From contig DCGN01000012.1 in the NCBI GenBank assembly GCA_002315275.1, forward strand, positions 9,353-21,375: 12,023 nt of DNA, in the 5' to 3' direction. Made by a program: the position numbers and the translations under genes. This stretch comes from Clostridiales bacterium UBA1777 (GTDB taxonomy: Bacteria > Bacillota > Clostridia > Oscillospirales > Oscillospiraceae). The notes under the pieces were generated by a model, which saw only the letters and a program-made list of their open reading frames with translations, did not search any database and was not told the DNA's origin. This document shows positions 1 to 7,173 of this stretch, piece by piece; position 1 is the first letter of the stretch; every line of letters starts with the position of its first letter.

Positions 1-1128
1 CAGCCCATCGCGGATCAGTTCAGAAAGCGCCTTGAGGCTCTCGGCATCAAGGTGTATATCCACTATATCATCCCCGATTATCCCAACAATGTCCGTCTGA
101 TCGTGTCTGATGAGGGCTTCGGCAGGAACGATTTTATCGAGACCGAGCGCAGCCTCGTTGTTATCACCGCCCCCGGTCCCGGCAGCGGCAAAATGGCCAC
201 CTGCCTCAGCCAGCTCTATCATGAGCACCAGCGCGGCGTATCCGCAGGCTATGCAAAGTTCGAGACCTTCCCGATCTGGAATCTCCCCCTCAAGCATCCC
301 GTCAACCTCGCATATGAGGCCGCAACCGCCGACCTTGACGATGTCAACATGATAGACCCCTTCCATCTCGATGCCTACGGGAAGACCACCGTCAACTACA
401 ACCGCGATGTTGAGATATTCCCCGTCCTCGAGACGATGTTTACGAAGATATTCGGCAGCAGCCCATACAAGAGCCCCACGGATATGGGCGTCAACATGAT
501 AGGCTACTGCATCAGCGATGACGAGGTCTGCTGTGAGGCCTCCCGTCAGGAGATCCTCCGCCGCTATTATGCCTCCGCCTGCTCGGTACGTCAGGGCCTT
601 TCCGAGCCCCATGAGCTCCATAAGATCGAGCTCATCATGAACTCCATGGATATCGGCCCCGAAAACCGCCCCGTAGTCGGCGCTGCGCTCCGCCGCTCCG
701 AAGAGACCGGCGCACCCGCGGTAGCCATTGAGCTCCATGACGGCACTGTCATAACCGGCAAGACCAGCTCCCTGCTCGGCGCATCCTCCGCATGCCTTCT
801 GAACGCGCTCAAGCATCTCGCGGGGATCGACAAGGATCTTCTCCTCATCTCCCCCGCCATCATTCAGCCGATACAGCACCTCAAGGTGGAGCACCTCGGG
901 AATCACAATCCCCGCCTCCACACCGACGAGCTTCTGATAGCGCTCTCCATCTGTGCGGTCACAAATCCGATGGCCGGCTACGCAATAGACCAGCTCGACA
1001 AGCTCAGAGGCTGCGAGGCTCACTCCTCCGTTATCCTCTCGCATGTCGATGCGGATCTGTTCAAAAAGATCGGTGTAAACGTAACCTTCGAGCCTAAATA
1101 TCAGGCAAAAAAGCTCTATCACAAATAA
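1..1128 (+). CDS. DUF1846 / UPF0371 family protein, 5' end outside window
   Basis: The reading frame is open from the first base of the window, so the gene starts upstream; the first in-frame GTG (52) is internal. The visible part is 375 codons. The family is usually about 500 residues, so roughly a quarter, at the N-terminus, is missing. I recognise the family from the run around VITAPGPGSGKMATCLSQ, followed by FETFPIWNLPLKHPVN and, near the end, conserved helices with NHNPRLHTDE. The GPGSGK string (175-192) looks like a Walker A P-loop, but no Walker B is obvious. The family is widespread in Firmicutes and has no established function that I know of; a nucleotide-dependent cytosolic enzyme is a guess. 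It converges on the rnf operon and ends at a shared terminator, so it is not part of that operon. No signal peptide or membrane segment is visible in this part. Confidence 0.85.
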   Translation, partial: QPIADQFRKRLEALGIKVYIHYIIPDYPNNVRLIVSDEGFGRNDFIETERSLVVITAPGPGSGKMATCLSQLYHEHQRGVSAGYAKFETFPIWNLPLKHPVNLAYEAATADLDDVNMIDPFHLDAYGKTTVNYNRDVEIFPVLETMFTKIFGSSPYKSPTDMGVNMIGYCISDDEVCCEASRQEILRRYYASACSVRQGLSEPHELHKIELIMNSMDIGPENRPVVGAALRRSEETGAPAVAIELHDGTVITGKTSSLLGASSACLLNALKHLAGIDKDLLLISPAIIQPIQHLKVEHLGNHNPRLHTDELLIALSICAVTNPMAGYAIDQLDKLRGCEAHSSVILSHVDADLFKKIGVNVTFEPKYQAKKLYHK

Positions 1129-1140
1129 CCGCTTATATGC

Positions 1141-1174
1141 AAAAAGCCTGACGGCGAAAACCGTCAGGCTTTTT
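1141..1174. terminator. Bidirectional intrinsic terminator between DUF1846 gene and rnfA
   Basis: A perfect 9-bp stem GCCTGACGG/CCGTCAGGC (1146-1154 with 1161-1169) has a 6-nt loop and is flanked by A5 on the left and T5 on the right. It therefore works in both directions, 12 bases after the DUF1846 stop and 14 bases past the rnfA stop. It marks the true 3' end of the rnf operon, with no room for another gene between. Confidence 0.93.
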
Positions 1175-1187
1175 CATGTTTTGATAA

Positions 1188-1748
1188 TCAGAATGCGAGG
1201 AACGCGAGAGATACGATCCCTGCGGCAAGGAGCTCAACGGGGAGACCCTTGAATGCTTTGGGAACGAATGCGAAGTTTATCTTTAGCTTCAAGGACACGC
1301 CTACGAAGACGAGCATAGCAAGAATGAAGCCGAGGCCCGTTCCGAGAGCGGTGAGCATTGCTGCGCCGAGGCCGAGCTCAAGCGTAGTGAGGGCGAGGCC
1401 GAGAACTGCGCTGTTGAGAGCGATAACGGGGAAGTATATTCCGAGGGGCTTCTTAAAAACAGCCTTCGCGACCGCGTTGAGGATGTACGTCCATGCAAGG
1501 ATCACGCCGACAAATACGGGGATCTGCAGGAAGCCGAGGCCGAGCTTTGCAAGCACAAAGCTGTTGAGGCACCAGCAGGAGACCTCGGTGAACAGCATTA
1601 CTATTGCAACGCATACGCCCATAGGGAGAGCCTTTAACATGTTCTTGGACCAGCCGAAGACAGGTGTAACGCCGAAGAACCGGCTGAATACCGCGTTGTT
1701 TGCGAGAGCGGCGGCGAGAATGATACCGATAATTTCTTTAAAGCTCAT
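1188..1748 (-). CDS. rnfA: Electron transport complex subunit RnfA, lacking both cluster cysteines
   Basis: Integral membrane subunit of the Rnf complex (186 aa, near the usual ~190), about six hydrophobic segments. RnfA pairs with RnfE as inverted-topology halves. In known complexes each half gives two cysteines to an intramembrane Fe-S cluster that relays electrons between RnfB and the RnfG flavin. Family signatures are clear: NNAVFSRFFG (17-26), YFPVIALNSAVLG (105-117), and the C-terminal PVELLAAGIVSLAF. Oddity: canonical RnfA reads GLCPF and TNCAVLG at the two ligand sites. Here they are GVTPV (Thr28, codon 1665-1667) and LNSAVLG (Ser113, codon 1410-1412), so both ligands are gone. Other cysteines (46, 58, 60) lie elsewhere. 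Start ATG has a GGAG site in the 14-nt gap after rnfE. It is the last gene before the terminator, where rnfB would normally follow. Confidence 0.95.
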   Translation of the reverse strand: MSFKEIIGIILAAALANNAVFSRFFGVTPVFGWSKNMLKALPMGVCVAIVMLFTEVSCWCLNSFVLAKLGLGFLQIPVFVGVILAWTYILNAVAKAVFKKPLGIYFPVIALNSAVLGLALTTLELGLGAAMLTALGTGLGFILAMLVFVGVSLKLKINFAFVPKAFKGLPVELLAAGIVSLAFLAF

Positions 1749-1762
1749 TATTCATTCTCCTT

Positions 1763-2380
1763 TCATTTGCCTGCGGCGGCCTTGGGCGCAAAGCCGTTCT
1801 TCTGCTCGGGAGCCTTGACGTTCTTTGCGATCGCGGCAACTATTGCCAGCACGAAGAATGCACCGGGAGCCTTTGCAAGGACGGGAATGTTGTACTCGGC
1901 GAGGAAGGGTATCTCCATGCCGAAGAATTCGCCTGCGCCGAGCGCCTCGCGGATAACGGCAGTGATGACTACTACAACGATGAAGCAGACAGCGCACTTT
2001 ACGCTGTAACCGAGAGCAGAGCCGAGCTTGCTGTCAGCGGCGTTATCGCCTGCGGCAAAAACGAGAAGGTCAACAGCAAGGACAGCGATATAAGCGGGAA
2101 CGGTCTGAGCTACCTTGGGGAGGAATGCGCCCATCAGCATCTGAACCGCGGCAGCAAGGAACGCAGCAACAAGGGCCGTTGCGGGGATCTTTGCGCACGC
2201 GGGGATGCACTTGCGAAGGGCGGAGAGGACGAGCGTGGACAGAACCATCAGCACCAGGACCGCGATGCCCATTCCGAGGGCCGTTTTGACTCCTGCGGAT
2301 GCTGCGAGAGCGGGGCATGCGCCGAGGAAGAGGATCCATGAGGGATCGTTCTTTACTGCTTTAACAACATTGTTTTCCAT
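1763..2380 (-). CDS. rnfE: Electron transport complex subunit RnfE, second ligand cysteine missing
   Basis: Membrane subunit homologous to RnfA (205 aa; usual 200-230). Recognised from FLGACPALAASAG (18-30), KTALGMGIAV (32-41), KIPATALVAA (64-73) and VIREALGAG (142-150), all in the expected RnfE order. The first ligand cysteine is kept (Cys22 in GACPALA). The second conserved block, normally VNCIILGRAEAFA or close to it, is replaced by an unrelated hydrophobic run, IAVLAVDLLVFAAGDNAA (98-115), with no cysteine. Extra cysteines occur at 58 and 62 (RKCIPACAK) and 129 and 132 (KCAVC); whether these could bind metal is unknown. The start ATG shares one base with the rnfG stop (TGATG) and has a GGAGG site within rnfG, so the two are translationally coupled. 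The C-terminal tail is Lys/Ala rich. Confidence 0.92.
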   Translation of the reverse strand: MENNVVKAVKNDPSWILFLGACPALAASAGVKTALGMGIAVLVLMVLSTLVLSALRKCIPACAKIPATALVAAFLAAAVQMLMGAFLPKVAQTVPAYIAVLAVDLLVFAAGDNAADSKLGSALGYSVKCAVCFIVVVVITAVIREALGAGEFFGMEIPFLAEYNIPVLAKAPGAFFVLAIVAAIAKNVKAPEQKNGFAPKAAAGK

Positions 2381-3672
2381 CAGTTATTCCCTCCGTTCTG
2401 AATTGTCTGGAAGGCGGCGAAAATATCGTCCGTTGCCGTCTTGACGGCGTTGGTGCTCGCGGTTGCACCGGAGATGAGAGCCTGCTCACCTGTGTAGGTG
2501 TCGGCAGTCAGGCCGGTGAAGCCATCCTTATAGGAAGGAACATCGAGCGTGTAGTTGGAGAAGTATTCCTTCTCGAGGATGAACGTCTCGGTATTCATGG
2601 AGACGATGGCACCGTTTTCATCGAGGATGTAGTAGAACATCATCGGGATATTGCTGTAGCCGTAGGATCTGGCGACGAAGCCGTACTGGACGGACTCATC
2701 GGCGAGGGTGATCTTATAAGCGCCGGTAACGGTGTTGAAAACGCCGTCAAGTGCGATAGGCTCGATGACTGCGCCTTCCTCTGCAGCAGAGGCGAGCTTC
2801 TTCATCTCATCGTCTGCGAAACTCGTGAGGTTTGCTGCTCCGAATGCGGCGGCCTCATCTGCCGCGGCAGAGTGGTCAGCGGTGACATCCGCGCCGGCAG
2901 CATCATAGACGACAGCGTTGCCTGCGAGGTTGACTACCGCGAGAACAACGGACTCGCCGTCCTGCATGAGGAGAGCGACACCGGAGCCGTTGGTCGCCTT
3001 CATAGCGGAGATGATGCTGCCGGAGGGCGCAAGCTCCTCGTACTGTGCAACTCCGATGGAGTTGGACATGCCGGTGAACAGAGTGGGCAGAAGCTCCATG
3101 AGAAGCTGATCGTCACCCTTGACGCCTTCCTTGACAAGGCCGTTTGCTATGAGTGCATTGAAGGCATCGATGACCGCGTTCTTGAATGCGGAGGAGGAGA
3201 AGGTCACGCCCGCAACGAGCTGAACATCAGCAAGAGCGGAGTCCTGACCGACATAGGTGGACGGGTAATCTGCGCCGAAGTCCTTGGTGTCGTTGTACGC
3301 GGTGACCTGCGTGCCGGTAATCTTTCCGTCAACGGAAACGCCGATAGCGAACTCGATAGTGTCGCCGGTGTAGCCCTGCGTGGTGGAAAGCTTGACGGCG
3401 TAGCCTGCGCCGGAGGTCTCTTCGTATATGCCGACGACTGTCTCGGGGATATCAACGAGAGCGGATGCCGCGGAATCGGCCGCCTCATAAACAGGGGCGA
3501 AGTCCTTTGCCTCGGGCATGACAGCGAGGAGAGGAGCGTATGCAAGGGATGCGTTGTTTGCCGCGATTTTTTCAGCGGTAAGAGCGTTCACGCCGAAGAG
3601 CAGGCCTGCGCCGATAACGCAGATGAGCACTATGGCGATAACGGCCTTGGAGGTTTCTTTCTTGTTATTCAT
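2380..3672 (-). CDS. rnfG: RnfG-like subunit with two tandem FMN-binding domains
   Basis: RnfG is a single-pass protein with an outer-face FMN_bind domain carrying covalent FMN, normally about 180-210 aa; this one is 430 aa. A membrane anchor lies at about 10-32. Domain 1 covers roughly 80-175: GYAVKLS, DGKITGTQV, then a weakened attachment site VAGVTFSSSA with Thr157. After a linker at roughly 210-300 rich in Ala, Asp and Glu, domain 2 (about 310-422) has DENGAIVSM and an intact core ISGATASTNAV, with Thr404 as the likely FMN acceptor for ApbE. The usual Asp six residues before the Thr is Ala here. The start has a GGGAGGTGG site in the end of rnfD, 2 nt upstream by gene boundary. The order C-D-G-E-A is standard. 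The second domain could add a second flavin or be a partner-docking module. Confidence 0.9.
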   Translation of the reverse strand: MNNKKETSKAVIAIVLICVIGAGLLFGVNALTAEKIAANNASLAYAPLLAVMPEAKDFAPVYEAADSAASALVDIPETVVGIYEETSGAGYAVKLSTTQGYTGDTIEFAIGVSVDGKITGTQVTAYNDTKDFGADYPSTYVGQDSALADVQLVAGVTFSSSAFKNAVIDAFNALIANGLVKEGVKGDDQLLMELLPTLFTGMSNSIGVAQYEELAPSGSIISAMKATNGSGVALLMQDGESVVLAVVNLAGNAVVYDAAGADVTADHSAAADEAAAFGAANLTSFADDEMKKLASAAEEGAVIEPIALDGVFNTVTGAYKITLADESVQYGFVARSYGYSNIPMMFYYILDENGAIVSMNTETFILEKEYFSNYTLDVPSYKDGFTGLTADTYTGEQALISGATASTNAVKTATDDIFAAFQTIQNGGNN

Positions 3673-3674
3673 TA

Positions 3675-4595
3675 TCAGCCACCTCCCAGGGGTTTCTTCA
3701 TCGTGATCATTTCAAGCCACGGTGAGAGTATATTCATGATGAGTATAGAGAAGGAAACTCCTTCGGGATAGCTGCAGAACTGACGGATGGCAAAGGTGAT
3801 AAGGCCGCAGCAGATACCGAAGATGAGTCTGCCGGTGCCGGTCACGGGAGTGGTGACATAGTCGGTCGCCATGAAGATAGCGCCGATGAACAGGCCGCCG
3901 GAGAGTATCTCATAGAGAGCAAAGTTGAAATCAAACGAGGATGCAATGAGGAAGCATACGAAGGTGGTGCCGATAAATGCAGCTGGTATGTACCACTTGA
4001 TGACCTTGCGGCAAACGAGGTAAGCATATCCTGCAACGAGAGCGGCAATGCAGCCCTCGCCGACGGCACCGCCGCGCAAGCCGATGAGCATATCGGTGAG
4101 TGCGGGGAGGCCTTCAGCACTGCCCTGCTTGAGAAATTCAAGAGGAGTTGCGCCCGTGACAGCATCGGGGATAGCTCCGCCCATAACTGCGGAGAATGCA
4201 ACGAGCATGAACACACGGCCCGTGATCGCGGGGTTTGCGAAGTTGTGGCCGAGGCCGCCGAAGAGGCACTTGACAACGATTATCGCAAAAGCGGAGCCGA
4301 TAACGCACTGCCATACGGGAACGTTGGTGCTGAGGTTAAGTCCGAGCAGAAGGCCTGTGACGACAGCGCTGAGGTCGCCGACGGACTGAGGGCGCTTGGT
4401 GATGAGGTTGAACAGAAGCTCTGCGACAACTGCGGATACAACGCATGTGCCGACAACGAGAGCTGCCTTCACGCCGAAGATTATGACCGCCGCAGCAGTT
4501 GCGGGCAGGAGAGCGATTATTACATCGAGCATGACCCTGCGGGTCGAGCTGCCGCTGTGTATATGAGGAGCGGCGGCATTGACGATCTTACTCAT
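3675..4595 (-). CDS. rnfD: Electron transport complex subunit RnfD (flavinylated membrane protein)
   Basis: Polytopic membrane subunit, 306 aa from this start (family 300-350), homologous to NqrB. It carries a covalent FMN and lies on the electron path and the ion path. Signatures: GGLGHNFANPAITGR (113-127), the FMN attachment site AVTGATPLEF (145-154) with acceptor Thr150, FMATDYVTTPVT (241-252) and YPEGVSFSILIMN (276-288). All key motifs look intact, unlike those of rnfA and rnfE. I chose the ATG at 4595: it overlaps the rnfC stop as ATGA and has AGGAGG nine bases upstream (4605-4610). The open frame extends to 4730, but that extension is Arg-rich, lies inside the rnfC coding end and does not match RnfD. 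Confidence 0.95.
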   Translation of the reverse strand: MSKIVNAAAPHIHSGSSTRRVMLDVIIALLPATAAAVIIFGVKAALVVGTCVVSAVVAELLFNLITKRPQSVGDLSAVVTGLLLGLNLSTNVPVWQCVIGSAFAIIVVKCLFGGLGHNFANPAITGRVFMLVAFSAVMGGAIPDAVTGATPLEFLKQGSAEGLPALTDMLIGLRGGAVGEGCIAALVAGYAYLVCRKVIKWYIPAAFIGTTFVCFLIASSFDFNFALYEILSGGLFIGAIFMATDYVTTPVTGTGRLIFGICCGLITFAIRQFCSYPEGVSFSILIMNILSPWLEMITMKKPLGGG

Positions 4596-5941
4596 TTTTT
4601 GCTTCCTCCTTCCTGAGCTTCTGCATGAGCGGCCTGATATTTCTTCAGGAAGCCCTTTGCGGTGTGGTTTGTTGCTGCGAGAGGACGGTGTGCGGGGCAA
4701 ACGAAGGAGCAGCTGCCGCACTCCATGCATACGTTAATAGCGCCGTTTTCGAGCATCATTGCCTTCATGTCATCATTCTTGAGCTCCATAACGTTGGAAA
4801 ACATCATGGGGTTGAGGTTGAGCGGGCAATGCTCAACGCACTTGCCGCAGTGGATGCAGGGGGTCTCCTTGAGCTCGAGGCAATCCTTCTCAGCCAGAGC
4901 GACGATTGCGTTCGTTGCCTTTGCGATAGGAGCATCGAGAGTGTCAACGGTCTTGCCCATCATGGGGCCGCCGAGGATTATTCTGCCCGGCTCAGCCTTG
5001 AAGCCGCCGCACTGCTTTACGGCGTAATCAATGCTGGTGCCGATGGGAATGACGATATTACGCGGATTTGCGATCGCGCTGCCGTCAACCGTGATGGTTC
5101 TCTCAACGTAAGGCATACCCGTCGTGAAGAACTCGCCCATCTTTGCAAGCGTGGTGACGTTCATAATGATAACGCCGTGAGCCGCAAGGCGCTCGCCCTT
5201 CTTTACGATAATACCGGTCGCATTGAACAGCAGGACCTGCTTTGCGCCCTGCGGATAAACGCTGGCGAGCTTTTTGATCTCAACGGAGCTGTCATCCTTG
5301 AAATAGTCTCTGAGGTAAGCTATAGCATCGGGCTTGTTGCTCTCAATGCCGATAACGAACTTTTCGCTCTTGAGCCACTTCTTGAGCTGCTCGATGCCTG
5401 CCTTCATCTCGGCAGCGTTCTCGAGCATCGTGCGGTGGTCGCAGGTGATGTAGGGCTCGCACTCTGCTCCGTTGATAAGAACGGTCTTAATGGGAGCCTT
5501 GAGGATCGCGCTGAGCTTGCCGTGGAGAGGATATGCCGCGCCGCCGAGACCGACGATGCCGCTGTCCTTGCAGGCTGCCAGGAATTCTTCTACGCTGTTT
5601 ACTACGGGAGCCTTGAGGGTGGGGTCCTTCTCCATCTTGCCGTCGCTCTTGATGCGGATGGCCTTGACCTTACCGCTCGTGACGACTGCATCCTCATCGA
5701 TGGAAACTACCGTGCCGGAGACGGTAGCATGGAGAGGTGCCGTGCTCTTATCTCTTGCTTCTGCTATGAGCTGACCGACGTACACATGGTCGCCGACAGC
5801 CACAACAGGCTCGTTGGGAATAACTCTGTGCGCATTGAATACGAGAGGCAGAAGGACCTCATCGGGGGGAGTTACGCGCTCCGAAGCCATTCCCGCGGTG
5901 TTTTTGTGGTGTGGAACCTTCACCGCAGACATTTTTCTCAT
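4592..5941 (-). CDS. rnfC: Electron transport complex subunit RnfC (NADH-binding, two 4Fe-4S)
   Basis: Peripheral cytosolic subunit that exchanges electrons with NAD(H), 449 aa, close to the short clostridial RnfC length. The N-terminal barrel-type domain includes PLHATVSGTVVSIDED (69-84). The nucleotide/FMN region has GLGGAAYPLHGKL (131-143) and INGAECEPYITCDHRTM (156-172), as in complex I 51-kDa-like proteins. Two ferredoxin-type clusters follow: CIHCGKCVEHCP (Cys362, 365, 368, 372) and CMECGSCSFVCP (Cys405, 408, 411, 415). No ligand is missing, so this subunit should be active. The start ATG has GGAGG seven bases upstream (5949-5953). A small GC hairpin followed by five U lies immediately before that site. 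First gene of the tight C-D-G-E-A block; it overlaps rnfD by four bases. Confidence 0.97.
   Translation of the reverse strand: MRKMSAVKVPHHKNTAGMASERVTPPDEVLLPLVFNAHRVIPNEPVVAVGDHVYVGQLIAEARDKSTAPLHATVSGTVVSIDEDAVVTSGKVKAIRIKSDGKMEKDPTLKAPVVNSVEEFLAACKDSGIVGLGGAAYPLHGKLSAILKAPIKTVLINGAECEPYITCDHRTMLENAAEMKAGIEQLKKWLKSEKFVIGIESNKPDAIAYLRDYFKDDSSVEIKKLASVYPQGAKQVLLFNATGIIVKKGERLAAHGVIIMNVTTLAKMGEFFTTGMPYVERTITVDGSAIANPRNIVIPIGTSIDYAVKQCGGFKAEPGRIILGGPMMGKTVDTLDAPIAKATNAIVALAEKDCLELKETPCIHCGKCVEHCPLNLNPMMFSNVMELKNDDMKAMMLENGAINVCMECGSCSFVCPAHRPLAATNHTAKGFLKKYQAAHAEAQEGGSKK
4605..4610 (-). promoter_or_regulatory. Ribosome binding site that sets the rnfD start
   Basis: AGGAGG on the minus strand, nine bases before the ATG at 4595, inside the rnfC 3' end. 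Together with the ATGA stop/start overlap it decides against the longer open frame. Confidence 0.85.
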
Positions 5942-5953
5942 ACTCTATCCTCC

Positions 5954-5973
5954 AAAAACGCGGCTTTTGCCGC
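5954..5973 (-). terminator. Terminator-like hairpin abutting the rnfC ribosome binding site
   Basis: On the minus strand GCGGC-AAAA-GCCGC (5960-5973) is followed by G and five T (5954-5958), directly before the rnfC GGAGG. The stem is only 5 bp but all GC. It may work as a weak terminator or attenuator between apbE and rnfC, or just as a leader hairpin. Confidence 0.4.
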
Positions 5974-6013
5974 CAAAACTAACTGAATTGAAACGCTCAG
6001 AAAATACCGCAAA

Positions 6014-6062
6014 TTCCTGCGGAGTAAAAAGCCCTCTCACCCGGCTTTTTATTCCGCAGGAA
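6014..6062. repeat. Long inverted repeat (20-bp arms) between apbE and rnfC
   Basis: The arms at 6014-6033 and 6043-6062 pair over 20 bp with a single mismatch and a 9-nt loop. The inner part is AAAAAGCC/GGCTTTTT, the outer part TTCCTGCGGA and its complement. It lies 12 bases past the apbE stop. Possible roles: apbE terminator, RNA processing or stability element, or a remnant of a small palindromic repeat. No second copy is visible in the window. Confidence 0.7.
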
Positions 6063-6073
6063 AACTGCTTTTC

Positions 6074-7126
6074 TCAGACTATCATCGATGCCACTGCATC
6101 CGTATATTCCATCGTTCCGTCCGGGAATATCCATATAACATCCACGCCGAGCTTCTCTGCAAGCGCTCTGCTCTCGTCATAGGGGAGGCAGAAAAGCGCT
6201 GTTGAAAGCGAGTCCGCAAGGGCGCTGCTCTTGGCAAGCACGGTAACGGAGTCATAATACATGGCGGGGAACAGCGTGTTCGGGTCGATAATGTGATGAT
6301 ATCTTACACCGTCGACCGTAAAGAATCTCTCATAGACCCCCGAGGTCACGCAGGCCATATCGGCGATCTCGATCTTTAAGGCATAGTCCGTTGCCTCGCC
6401 GTCGGGATTTCTGATGCCGGTAGACCAGTTCGTTCCGTCGGGCTTCGTGCCGATAGTGCGTATATTTCCGCCGACATTGAGCACATAGCCGTAGGCCTCG
6501 TCCGCTTCAAGCATGAGCGCGGCCATCTCGGTCGCATAGCCCTTGCCGAGCGCGCCGACATCTATAGATGCCTGCGGATCCGTAAGCCTAACGGTGGAGT
6601 TTTCTTTGTCTATCTCGAGCAGGTCAAAGCCGGTGTGCTTTGCGGCCTCCTCAAGCTCGGCCTTATCCGGCACGGTCGCGTTCGCGGGGTCATCGGAAGC
6701 GGCCTCTCTGTGCTCATGCCATATCTCAAGCACCGCACCGAGAGTGATGTCCATCATGCCGTCCGTCATCTCGCAGAGGTCTCTTGCGTACAGCAGGAAT
6801 TCTATAAGAATGGGGTCTGCCTTGACAGGCTCCCCGCCTGCGTTCTTGTTTACCGTGCAGAGATTGTTGACTTCGGAATACTCGTGGTAAATATCGAAGA
6901 GTCTGTGATAGTTTCCCAATAGCGCAGAAACCTCGGCAGAGCGTTCATCGAACCGCTCTGTCGAGTCTCCTGCGTAGCTGAACACGTAGGTCACGGTATC
7001 GAAGTAAGTAAAATATGATTTTCCCTTTGGCTCCGAAGAATCGGATTCCTTTGAAGCGCATCCGGACAGCACCATTGCCAGCAAAAGGATAATGCTGATA
7101 CAGCGCATCTTATTTTCAGCTCTCAA
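6074..7126 (-). CDS. apbE: ApbE family FMN:protein transferase, lipoprotein
   Basis: Mg-dependent transferase that moves FMN from FAD onto a Thr/Ser in (S/T)GA(T/S) sites of exported flavoproteins such as RnfG and RnfD. Length 350 aa from the TTG at 7126, typical. A lipoprotein signal ends at the lipobox LSGC (Cys23), so it is anchored on the outer face. Family motifs: YFDTVTYV (41-48), GMMDITLGAVLEIWHEHR (123-140), SIDVGALGKGYATE (187-200), VLNVGGNIRTIGT (215-227), ACVTSGVYERFF (258-269), HHIIDPNT (277-284) and SALADSLSTALF (301-312), whose Asp305 and Thr309 are likely metal ligands. An alternative ATG at 7108 keeps the whole signal peptide; the TTG is favoured because AGAGG lies eight bases before it. 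It follows the lipoprotein gene by 47 nt, and rnfC follows it, which fits flavinylation of the Rnf subunits. Confidence 0.96.
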   Translation of the reverse strand: MRAENKMRCISIILLLAMVLSGCASKESDSSEPKGKSYFTYFDTVTYVFSYAGDSTERFDERSAEVSALLGNYHRLFDIYHEYSEVNNLCTVNKNAGGEPVKADPILIEFLLYARDLCEMTDGMMDITLGAVLEIWHEHREAASDDPANATVPDKAELEEAAKHTGFDLLEIDKENSTVRLTDPQASIDVGALGKGYATEMAALMLEADEAYGYVLNVGGNIRTIGTKPDGTNWSTGIRNPDGEATDYALKIEIADMACVTSGVYERFFTVDGVRYHHIIDPNTLFPAMYYDSVTVLAKSSALADSLSTALFCLPYDESRALAEKLGVDVIWIFPDGTMEYTDAVASMIV

Positions 7127-7146
7127 GCCGTTGACCTCTGTGTTCG

Positions 7147-7152
7147 ATTATA
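7147..7152 (-). promoter_or_regulatory. Possible -10 box upstream of apbE
   Basis: A perfect TATAAT on the minus strand lies in the 47-nt gap between the lipoprotein stop and apbE, but no good -35 box sits 17 bases upstream. It could be a weak secondary promoter or chance. Confidence 0.2.
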
Positions 7153-7173
7153 GCGATTGTTTCTGTAAATTGA

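Noticed and set aside
1128..1188. A degraded or frameshifted rnfB after rnfA
   Set aside because: Only 59 bases lie between the two stops and they are taken up by the terminator; no cysteine-rich remnant is visible.
1249..1818. Plus-strand open frame opposite rnfA and the end of rnfE
   Set aside because: Arg/Thr/Pro-rich antisense translation, no ribosome binding site, and it spans two coupled genes on the other strand.
2872..3771. Plus-strand open frame (299 codons) opposite rnfG and the end of rnfD
   Set aside because: Antisense shadow of a conserved operon; low-complexity Gly/Asp/Val composition, no recognised domain.
4596..4730. Upstream-extended start for rnfD
   Set aside because: The extension is Arg/Ser-rich, lies inside the rnfC 3' end and lacks RnfD similarity; the ATG at 4595 has a good ribosome binding site and ATGA coupling.
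4625..5986. Long plus-strand open frame (453 codons) opposite rnfC
   Set aside because: It lies antisense to a clear RnfC with all Fe-S motifs. The translation shows no family features and arises from codon bias on the other strand.
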